Source of the DNA: Pelodera strongyloides
Lineage: Eukaryota > Nematoda > Chromadorea > Rhabditida > Rhabditidae
Assembly (NCBI GenBank): GCA_036852015.1
Contig: JAANDG010000720.1
Span: 1 to 64,000, forward strand
DNA length: 64,000 nt
Direction: 5' to 3'
Both the position numbers and the translations under genes were made by a program. The first letter of the stretch is position 1. Each line of letters starts with the position of its first letter. The notes under the pieces were generated by a model, which saw only the letters and a list, made by a program, of their open reading frames with translations, was not told the DNA's origin and did not search any database. Of the stretch, positions 22,147 to 32,500 are shown one piece after another.

Positions 22147-25100
22147 TTATTGACAACCGCACTCTTCTACGAGCATATCTTGGTACTTCTTAATCAATAC
22201 GTGTTTGTTGTTGTCCATGAACATGATCTTAATAAATGAGAGCCGAGATGGAGCACAACGTGGTTCGGGAGCACGAGATGGATGCAACAGGTGAATCAGG
22301 TTTTGCACTGAAATTTTTTGATTTAGAGCAAACTTTTCAGGTTGACCCACATTTCGCGCACCTAGTTTTTTTTGCGCACAACTGTTGCTCGCGTAAGTGT
22401 TACAACCAGTAAAACATATCAAAAAATCTTAACAGAGTCCATGCAACCGACGCGCCAAGTTGTCACGTTTTTACAATCTTTGAGCCAAAACGTGCGGCGC
22501 TAATGAAGGGAAAATACATGTCATACTTCTTACCGATCGCGTGGTTTGTCGGATTCATCTTATTGTTTAGCGGGAATGAGCAGTATCCTTTGCATACGAA
22601 CGCCTCAAAGCCTTCGGGAGATAAGATCCAGTCCTAAGATCAATATATGTTTATATTTATGCGGCTGTGATACATACCTATGTACTACGCCAACTAGAAG
22701 TACACTAGTGACGTACCGCGGCTGCGCTAAAAAAATTTACGCGCAAAGAAATAAAGCTGTGCGCAAAGCTATGGCGCACAAATTCCGCGTCCCCGCGCAC
22801 CATCGCAGACAACTTGGTGCGCGGTGACTACCTCGCGCACCAAACTCAGCCGAAAACAAAATAAAAATACCTTCCATCCCAGATCCTTGAAATTCACGTA
22901 GAGACCATGGCGACCGCATCCCACGTTGCCGTCTAAAGATAATTAAGTTAATCCGATAGTTATTCTAGTATTGATCATATATGTATAGAAGGTATATCTC
23001 AACTGAAAAATAAATGTTGTAAACTAACTCAGTTCTCCACGCAGTGGATCATATGCTGTAGTCGCTGGTGCCATAGTTTGTTGGGGAGTTGGAGAAGGGC
23101 TTGGAGAACGCTTCCTAGATTAGTCAACTACGATCATGTCGAGGGTAAACATTGTAATTGACTTGGTCCATGGGTTCGCGCAGGCGCGCCACTGGCACCC
23201 CACTTCTGTTGTTACTACTCTTCAAAGAAATGTGTAATAAAAAAAAGGCCGTGGAAGATGAGGCATGCTGACTATGACAGTCGAAAAATACTAATACTAC
23301 TGGTTGTACGCTAACGGTTGCAAGTTTCAATGATAAGATTTGCAGCGACTGAGCACCGCAAGGAAATAGTAACAAGGCATCGGCGAGATGTGCAGCGCGC
23401 AATGGAACTCTGCGCGAAATAATCGCCGCACAAAAGCCAAAAACTAAACTACCTTCTTTTCGGCTCGCGGCGGACTTGACCGGTGTTCTTGAAGGCTGCG
23501 ACGCAGAATACAGACAACAGTCGGACATGGGTATCTGAAACATATACTACGTGTTTTTAGAATTGAAATTAAAATTATGACTCTTTTTTAAATTATGTTT
23601 TTGAAACGCATCGTGGACAACTGAATTCTTACGTATTTATGCTACTTTTCTCGAATTTAGCTCGATTTTTTATTCTAATTTATGGTCATTTGCATAAAGC
23701 TGCATCGGAATGTTGGTGTACTTGATGTGTTTCAAAACCCGGCCGATATTTCGCTTTAACAGAAAATTATTAATTACTAGTATAAAATGTGCATAAAGAT
23801 GAATATTCCATGTGTAAAGAGCATCAAATTGAAACAAAATACTGCAAAGAGCTCACATAAAGTGTTATCGTCAATAATTTTCAGACTCATTGCAATACAT
23901 GAATCATCGCTCTCTCACTGGCCGGTATCGAACCCGCGTCGTTTTGCTCGAAAACAAGCGCTCTGTCGCAAGGCTACGCAAACATTGGAAGCGGGGGGAG
24001 ACACGGGCACATATACGGCTGCTGTTCTTTGATTTGCCTTTGTCGAGGCACTTTTTATGTAACATTATTATATAGAACATTTAGAATAATAAGCTAATGA
24101 TAATGTTTGGAAACCTTACATAATGTTTTGCCTACAACACTTACAGTTTCCATATAACAACTTACCCCGTGAAATATACAATTCTGGTGGCGAATCAAAA
24201 TTGATCCACTTTGAAAATTCACTCGTAATATTGATTGAAAGGGATGAGGAGGCGGCAGAAGATGAGAGAAGTCGTAATTGGCGTTTTCTAAATGAAAAAT
24301 TAGAATATGTGAAGGATCGGTAATGGGGTTTCCAAGTATCCCAAATATTTGGTGTGATTCTGTCAATACTACCGTATCTTTGCACGAAACCTGCATATAT
24401 AATATGGAAAATTAAAAAATAGTCTCGTGTAGTTCCAAGGTACGGTAATTTTTCAGAATACTTGCAAACCCCAAAAGCTGCTTTGCAAGCAGTAATCGCT
24501 GCGCAATTTGCCCCAGTATTCTTACACTGCGCGTATATGGCATTGGATAGGATAAGGCATCAAAAGCTTGCGTGTCTGTTTTTCGAAAGAACAGGGAAGT
24601 CCAGAAAAAGGATGCTGGGATGGAAGTGTGCCACAAGTACGCCACACGTGCGCGAACAAAAATGGTGCATATTTTGCGGATCCGCTGCGAACCCTAGGTG
24701 CGAAATTAGCCAAATGTTTGCGACTGCACCTAACACAGCCCATATAAAACAAGTTATAACCGAAAAGCTAGGACATGCAATGAAATACATATGAAGTAAA
24801 ATCAAAACACCTCATAACAAAGACGTCAATCTTTCCCACGCCTTCCGTGCTAATATGCAAATCAGCCCGTATTAGACTGGACTCTTCGGGGAGACCTTCT
24901 GTGGAAAATGAAACGCCCGATGTTGTAGAAAATGGGAAAGAGTCTGCAAAGTTCACTATATTGGGTGGAATACGTACATTCTACTCGGCGAAGGTCTTGC
25001 GAAACTTTGGCGCGAAAGTGAGAGAGTCTCCTAAACAGGGCGAACTCCTTTTTCAGGCGAAAGTCAAATATTTATGATTAAAGCGAAATACCGGCTGGTT

Positions 25101-26381
25101 TTTGAAACGCATTATGGACAGCTGAATTCTTACCTATTTATGCAATGCTGCTTGAATTCAAGTCGATTTTTTATTCTAATTTATATTCATTTGCATAAGC
25201 TGCATATGAATGCTGGTGTACTCGATGTGTTTAAAAAGGTATTTCGCTTTAAAGTACATATTATAACAAAATGAAATAATACAAGTTTATGCTTACTAAT
25301 CGGCATCAAGCTGACCACTGTATCTGCATCACGAAATTCTTGCGGACCGGATGATCTAAAGAAAAAGAGAAAGAGTAGGCTTAGGCTTAGGCTTAGGCTT
25401 AGGCTTAGGCTTAGGCTTAGGCTTAGGCTTAGGCTTAGGCTTAGGCTTAGGCTTAGGCTTAGGCTTAGGCTTAGGCTTAGGCTTATATGATCAACCGACT
25501 CCGCAGAAACTAAAAGTAATAATTCACTGATGTGCTACTAGTGGCATACATCCAAATTATCCACAGCACATTACATAATTGAGAAAATTCAGTCATGAGA
25601 TATTTAAGCTTTTATAATTCCATCCCATAAAATTCCATCCCATGAAACTGAATTCATTAGCGATTAGCCAAGTTGAGGGGAAATATTTTACCAAAGTATT
25701 ATTTCACCATATTAACCTAAAGTAATGGTTCCCTAATCTAACAACTGAGTACTCAGTACTAGAGTTTTTTCAATTTTCGTTTACCGATATGTATAACATT
25801 TATTACGACAACAAAATGTATCGCGCAAGTCTTGTCAATGTAAGGCCATTATAAAAGAATAAACAAATAAATAAAAATACTAATATGTCGTTATGTAATG
25901 CAAACAGAATGCTTACCTTCCAATATCCGCGTAAATATTTTGCATATACTTCTTGACGTAGTTGTCCATTGAGTTATTAAAGTTGTTCGTGTTTGGTACG
26001 TCATCTATATCCAAAACATCGAGAATCTGTTGCTCGAGTGCCGCAATTGTAGAACTGAACTAATTTATTATTTTTTTTTATTTGAAATGCACTGAGCCAC
26101 TAAGCGGTGCTAGACCTCATGCAACTGGTCGAGGATCGATACTAATGTCTTATTAATACCCGACGTCCTGTACTTATCTCGTACTAGACAAGTAAGTGAC
26201 CGCACTAGATAAGTACAGAATCTTACCTATGCACAGGCCGTACTGTAGATATTTCATCTCGTTCTTCCACAAAACCACTCCTACTGTAGGAAGAGGTCGT
26301 TGTCGTCGAGGAGGACGCAGCGTGAGAGAGCGAGACGAGGTATACCAGAAGAAAGTGGAGAGGTAAGAGAAGTAGAGACAT
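22147..26381 (-). CDS. TGF-beta superfamily ligand (complete, 10 exons, 369 aa)
   Basis: A secreted growth-factor precursor. Exons from 5': 26227-26381, 25917-26054, 25297-25355, 24811-24955, 24166-24287, 23453-23534, 23029-23114, 22871-22932, 22534-22633, 22147-22307; every junction keeps phase. A signal peptide (about 1-22) is followed by a propeptide with [38 protein letters not shown] and [14 protein letters not shown], all typical landmarks. A furin-type site RRKR (233-236) releases a 133-residue mature domain with [23 protein letters not shown] and a final CGC. Its six cysteines (268, 297, 301, 334, 366, 368) are the cystine-knot set. The extra cysteine that joins the two chains is absent: PRCAP replaces the family's CC. 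Subfamily (BMP-like or activin-like) cannot be decided by eye. Confidence 0.93.
23597..23759. repeat. MITE-A copy, left end lost
   Basis: Begins at TTTTTGAAACGCATCG, lacking the first ~20 bp; the right end GATATTTCGCTTTAA is present. It lies just upstream (gene sense) of TGF-beta exon 6, in intron 5. Confidence 0.8.
23911..23981 (-). repeat. tRNA-like sequence in TGF-beta intron 5
   Basis: On the - strand a perfect B box (GGTTCGATACC) follows an anticodon-like loop TTTCGAG (TCG, Arg-like) and a GTAGCC..GCGC D-arm-like block. Acceptor arms do not pair, so it is probably a pseudogene or SINE head. Confidence 0.4.
24309..24475. repeat. MITE-C copy, TGF-beta intron 4
   Basis: ATGGGGTTTCCAAGTATCCC at the left and AGAATACTTGCAAACCCC at the right, with internal TGTAGTTCCAAGGTACGGTA shared with 10336-10599. 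Confidence 0.7.
25078..25254. repeat. MITE-A copy, TGF-beta intron 3
   Basis: TTAAAGCGAAATACCGGCTGG start. The right arm has lost the AACCGGCC block (TTTAAAAAGGTATTTCGC). It lies about 40 bp past the exon 3 donor in gene sense. Confidence 0.8.
25376..25483. repeat. Interstitial telomeric array (TTAGGC)~18
   Basis: Seventeen perfect TTAGGC units plus a partial one, without a single error. It lies in TGF-beta intron 2; in gene sense the C-rich strand (GCCTAA)n ends about 20 bp before the exon 3 acceptor. TTAGGC is the nematode telomere unit. Confidence 0.97.
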
Positions 26382-26649
26382 TATCTTACCCGGTCATGGC
26401 ATAGTGTACGAGTATTATAAATCTGGAATAAATTTATAGAAAGTCATTCTGCTATATTTCAGAAGACATGGAAAAATTGTATACCAGATACTAGGAACGT
26501 GTTGTTATACAGGAAAAAGAAATAAAATAACTGTCGAAACCACAGTAAAACCGTCGTTCGCAGGTCAACAAATCGTTTTCGCCGAAAACAGCATTGACTA
26601 GAGAACATTTGGTGACCATGTGGATGTGGTGTTCACGACGGATTTCAAC

Positions 26650-27200
26650 GAAACTCAAGAGTTGCGCGCGGCAACAGTTTGGGGGTGTTTCCCGCAAAAG
26701 AATTTGATGCGCCCCGCAAAAGTTTTTTCACCGACCCCGGTTGCCGTTTTGGTGCGGGAAACACCCCCAATCTGTTGCGGGAAACACCCCCAAAACGTTG
26801 CCGAAAAGGTGCGGAAACGGTGCGGGATAAGTAGCAACTGCAAAAAGAAAGAATCGTGAAAGAATCGAACCTACACTCTTGTTAGATACTTTCTCTAAAC
26901 AGCGCCCTAGACCACTCGGCCAAACCACACATGTGAGACGTGTGCTTGCGGAAAAACATAGTTACATCAAATGTAGTTACGGCAGATCCTCCGAGCGCTT
27001 TCAAAAACGTTGCCGAAAAGGTGCGGAAATGGTGCGGGGCGCAAGTTGCGCGCCGCACCATTTCCGCACCGTTTCCGCACCTTTTCGGGAAACACTTTGC
27101 GCGCCATTTCTATTCCGCGCGCATTTTGTTTCCCATTCCTTTGCGGCGCGCATTTTGTTTCCCGAAATGGTGCGGCGCGCAACTCATCGGCTCTCAGTGC
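26650..27200. repeat. GC-rich inverted/tandem repeat block
   Basis: GCGGGAAACACCCCC appears repeatedly, and GCCGAAAAGGTGCGGAAA occurs twice and again in inverted form (TTTCCGCACCTTTTCGG). The several open frames across it, in five frames, are all made of these repeats and are not genes. Confidence 0.8.
26856..26931 (-). repeat. tRNA(Leu)-like sequence
   Basis: On the - strand TGGCCGAGTGGTCTAGGGCG (A box, Leu/Ser type), a TAG anticodon-like loop and GGTTCGATTCT (B box). Acceptor and anticodon stems have several mismatches. Probably a tRNA-derived repeat; the similar 45387-45462 supports a family. Confidence 0.5.
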
Positions 27201-28441
27201 GAGGAAACTTGGTCACGACAAAGCCACCAAGTGGTCACCAAATGGGTTGGCCCACGAAAAAAACCAGGGAACCGTGACCAAACGGTTCCTCCGTTTCCTA
27301 TGAATAGCATTGTAACTCACTTTCTGTATTATGTACAAAATAACAATGCGATGTTAGATGGCGAAATGGAAAGGTTATATGTGGTGTATGATTAATAAAG
27401 TTGTGAATATCCTATGTGTCGTTTTCGATTTCGATTTCGATAGGAATTCCATAATCAGCCATACACAATAAGGGAATATGTCACGCAAAATATTTATCGC
27501 CCATGTCGTGACTGACCATTTCGTGATGCGCCAACGAGGCTCGAGAACCGTTACCAAATGGTCACGGACCAGTAACAAAATGGGCGCGGGCCTTTCCCAT
27601 GTTCAAGTTAATCTAACCATCAGACGCGTAAGAGGCTAATCCTCAGTTCAAATTTAAAATAAGAATGATGCATTTGCCTAAATGATCGAATTAAACTTAA
27701 TATTTCAAAGTCAATAGCGAAATGAATCTGGGCATTGGGCCAGCTGAGGTCCCTGATGACTCTCCTTCCTTCTTTCTTAGTTCTTCTCACTCATATTACC
27801 CCCTCTCTACCTCCCTCTCCCTCTGTATCTCCCTCTCTCTTCCTCTCTCTCTTTATCTCTCTCCCTCCATCCTTCTCTCCTTCTCTCTGTCTCTTATGAG
27901 AGAAAAGGAGACGATCATTTTTCATTCGTTCGTTCGAGCACAGAAAGCAACGCTTGTTCACCGAGAACAACGAATAACTCCAAGTTGTTTTTATAAATGA
28001 GCTTTCCATGTTACGAAATACACATGTCAAAGGTGGTGCAAGTTACTGTATAACTAATATAACAATGATTGATCATTAAATTGAATCTTCTTTATTTTTA
28101 TGATAACCTTTAAAAGCAATGCGGACTATTTGTAAAAACAGTTTATTGCGTACAAATTATCCAATATGGATTACTTATATAGTGATTTTGGCAGGTGAAA
28201 TGTAAACTAGAAGAAGAGAGTGTAAAGTCGCGACAAACTGACTCAGACAAAACAAATGAATATAATAGGGACAAAATTGGTTACGGGTTAAAATTGCAAA
28301 CGTGAGTTACGTAAGCGCATCATCTATCGTAACTTCCATAATGGATACAACTAAATGTAAGGAAAGATATAAAAAGTCTGAAATTAATCAATTGTCATTC
28401 TCTCCCGTTCCTCAGTGTCCACAGTCTATTTGCCGCGCGGA

Positions 28442-29491
28442 TTACACCGTTAGTTCGGGACGGCAGCACATTTTTGAAATTCCCGCCTTTCCCCTGAAAT
28501 TAATTTTAGGATTTACAAGATTTTCGTCAAGTTGTCTTGAATTTGCATATGGCAGACCTTCATGGTCCATGATCATGATAAATAAAGCTGTACTCGATAG
28601 AACAACCGATCTGCATTCTATCCGCGTCAACATTGTGCCAAGGTAGCGCCAGATAAGCGTCAACGCTAAAGTTTACCTGTAGCACATATCATCTGGTCCA
28701 CTGCAGCGTCCGCCGTCTTTGCACTTTTCTCCCGTTTCTACGTAGTTGCTCGGACATCCTGGAGTATACTCACATTTATTTACTTAAGTTAAGTGATGCG
28801 GCGAAGGGTTATGTGAACTATATCTTTGTTCTGTGAGTCCTTATAGTTAGTGGTGCTGAGTTCACTTTTTATGCAAAGTTATTGTATGGCAAAACATTAT
28901 TAGAGTGAAATAGCCGTTCCAATGTGTCTTGCTTTAATTTTTATATGAATTCCAAAAGGAGAGCGTGTGTATGTACAATATTCACTTACTATTGATTCCC
29001 TTGCAACAGACTCTGGACGTCGGATCGCACATGAATCCCTGACTGCAATCGGATGAACGACGACATCTTATAAGGGTTCCAGTACCGTCGACTGATGGTT
29101 CGCCCCGCATGCCCACGGAACATGTCAGTCCTAAAAGGAGCATAAATTCAAAGAGAAATCAGAAATGTGCGTGCATAGCTATATAAATAGTAATTGTTGC
29201 GAATAAGAGACCCAAGAGAAAAGGCACGAGTAGGTGAGGACTGCCAGAGATAATATTTGCAGCCATTATTAAAAAGTTGTTCATTTTATATTATAATAGA
29301 TATAATAAAAGACGACGGATACCGATGAAACTACTCACGTTGACACTGGTTATCCGTAAAAGAATATCCGGCCGGGCATTCGCATACACCTTTCAGACAA
29401 GTCAACGGAGCTACGTCTCCATCTTCCGAAGGGCGGACAGCAGATTGACATTGGGCGGAGATCTAAACAATTTGAATTACAGAGAGAGAGA

Positions 29492-29559
<68 letters not shown>

Positions 29560-32500
29560 GAGAAGAAGAAGAAGAAGAGCAGCGAGAGGTAGAAATACTT
29601 TTTGTATACTTGCGAAGAAAATATGATCTGGGTCTCTTTTCTCACACGCTCTCTCTCTCTCGCGCCCTCTCTCTCTCATCCTCTGTACCTCTCTGTCGTA
29701 ACTCTTTTATGAATAAAAATTAAACGTTGGTGGAAGGAGGAAACTAGGAACTCACATGGCAACTGTCTCCATGATAAGCCGTTGAGTAGCACTGTCCATC
29801 GTGGTAAATATCATCAACTGACACACACGGTTTTGGACAACAGATCTGAAATAGAAGTGGTAGACTGATGAGATCGGATGGTGCGCGGCGACAATGTCGC
29901 GCGTAAAAAGATACGCGAGTGGTGCGCGGCGACAACCTCGCGCGTAAAAAGGTGCGCGGCTGGTGCGCGGCGACAACCTCACGCGTAATAGTCACACGGG
30001 TGGTGCGCGGCGAGAACCTCAAGCGTAAAAAGTAAAACCGCGCGCATAACGTATACGCAAAGCTCATGGTAGATGGACAATGGGTCTTAGCGAATGTTAG
30101 TAGAGTTGGCGGCTCTTATGACTGGCGTGAAACGTATTCATTATTGTTCATAGAACTCGCTTATCTTTGAAAAGAATGCGGCTACTTCGATATGATACCT
30201 TGTTTCGGTTAGCATTAGTGTTGTTACCGCAGTTATTGTTATCTTTGATTATGTATAGTTGTATAAAATTTGCGCGCTACATTGCTTGTACGTAATAAAT
30301 TATTTGAACGTAATAAATTATTAGGCCGGTTATTGTTAGAGTAAACGTAATTAACCCTGATAATTTCACCGTAGTTTATCCTGCAACCCCAAATAACTCA
30401 ACTCCTTATCGGTGTACACAGAGTCCATATGACAGTAGTGATCAGTGGGGCAGGCGTCGCATCCATAATTCGGATAAGAACTGCTGGTGTGCGCATCACC
30501 CACGGGGCACACTGGGTTGTTCTCCCCGGGAGATGGGCAGCAGAAACCCTGGAAATCGCTAGCTTATGTAACTCTGCGAGAGGTCGCAGAAATAGGGGTT
30601 CGTCAGTGCACGGCGACCTTATTTCGCGCCCAAGTTGCGCGTGATGAGATATGTAATTTGCATGCTTGCGGATCACCTACAAGCGCACTCCTAAACATGC
30701 GGCACAGAAAAGACAAGTTTTAGGTGCGCGGCGCGCGGCGCAACCGCGGAACGTACAAGACTGCGCTGGAATTGCAACAAGAAGCTCACCAAATCCCCAT
30801 AAAAATAAACAGTTAAATTACCGAATAATATCCGGGTTTGAATGGATCATCAGCAATCGGTACACAGTAAAATCCTTCGTCGCAATCGTCACGACCAGTG
30901 TCCGCGTAAGTATGATTGAGAGATAGATCGGCTTGAAAAATAAGAAGTTATAAGTATTCATGAAAAAGGTTAAGACTAGACCCGTCTTCGCAAGAGAGTT
31001 AAACTCCGCGCGGGTCCCCTGCCTGAAGTACACGATCCGGAACGCTCTGGGAGTTTTTGTTTTGGTATTGTAATATGGTCTGGTGGTGCATATGTTCAAT
31101 GTGAACAATACGTGTGTCACAGTGTACACAATTAATCAATACCAGCCGTTCGAAGAGCCATGCGGTCTCTTCTCCGACTGGAGGAATCGGCCAGTTACCC
31201 CAGTTAAAACATTAACATTTATGATTGGGAAAACGTACAATATGAGTCTAGAACCCCATTAAACTAATGGTACCATGCAAATTTGGCAGCGGGTTATCAT
31301 AAGCTAGCATAGCTCAACAGGTAGAGCGTTGGACTGTGAATCAAGGTATTATGTGTAGCTGTGGATTCGAGTCCCGCTAGCAGCAAAGATTTTGTACGTT
31401 CTCTTCCGATTGCGAACATGATGAAATTTTCTAAAAAACCAGATTTTACCGTTACTATTCCATATATCGAATTCATAAATGAAAAATGCAACTTACAATA
31501 TAAAATAAAAACAGCAATTAAACGTCTTTTTCAAATCAATAATATCCCTCTTTCTCTTCTACCTAAGATTGCGTTCAGATATCAATATAATACACCCCTT
31601 GGTCCCTCTCTTTTCAACTATAAGGCATTTGTCTCCACAGGCAGTATATCGAAGAATTATCAGTGCAATTGTCTTAAATACCTGCAGTATTGTTCCGCAA
31701 AAGAAATAATTACTCATGATGGTTCTCAACATATAATTACCGGTAATAGTGAAATATTCAAAGAATTTTATCCTAAAGCCTCTGAGCTTTTAGGCAAAGG
31801 TACAAAATTTAGGGAACCTTTCAGAAAGGAAAAAATTCAAAGTCTACTAAAAGTTTCTATGGATAACTTGACTACCGGTCTTTCCAGACATTTACAAAAA
31901 GCAAACATAATCGCACCTGATTACTCTTTCCTATATAACCAAGCTACTAACTACAAACTTAAATTTAATAGTGCAAATAATTGTCAAATAGCACACGAGC
32001 TCCGTAAGCTTAAACAAGACTTTATATTAACATGCGTAGATAAGGCCTCTGCAAATTTCTGTTTTTCATGTCCAATCCTGTATTCATTTCATATCTTCAA
32101 AGAATTAGGTATCACACAAGTTCCTAAGGATAACGCACGTGTTGCAGAAATTCGCGGTAATGACACGTATCAACCTTACACTATTGAACCCCCTGAAGCT
32201 ATTGTATCACGCCATATCCAATATTGTAAGATCTTAGGTATTGAATGCTCTGATAGTGATTCGAATCTTCCAATTATATATGGCATACCCAAATTACATA
32301 AACCCACAGTAAAAATGCGATTCATAACAGCAGCCAAAAACAGCTCACTTAAAACTCTTTCCGTAATGCTTCAAAAAGCTTTAAAACATTTCAAAACGCA
32401 TTTTCGTAACTATTGTAAGGCTGCAGGAAACTGGAATGAAAATAAGTTGCGTTATTTTTCGATCGATAATTCTCTTTCTGTGACCTGCACCGCGAGTCTC

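Larger units (their letters stand above)
26382..28441. other. Intergenic stretch between TGF-beta and EB-module genes
   Basis: Both flanking genes are on the - strand, so this holds the TGF-beta promoter side and the downstream side of the EB gene. Content is repeats: GGTCAC-type arms near 26530-26620 and 27205-27290, GC-rich inverted repeats, a tRNA-like sequence and a CT tract at 27795-27897. No supported gene. Confidence 0.55.

Noticed and set aside
23124..23543. 139-codon - strand frame over TGF-beta exon 6
   Set aside because: It is in another frame; the real exon 23453-23534 joins its neighbours in phase and creates the furin site.
26879..27395. Open frames in the GCGGAAA-rich block
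   Set aside because: Repeat-derived, present in several frames at once, with no start or splice support.
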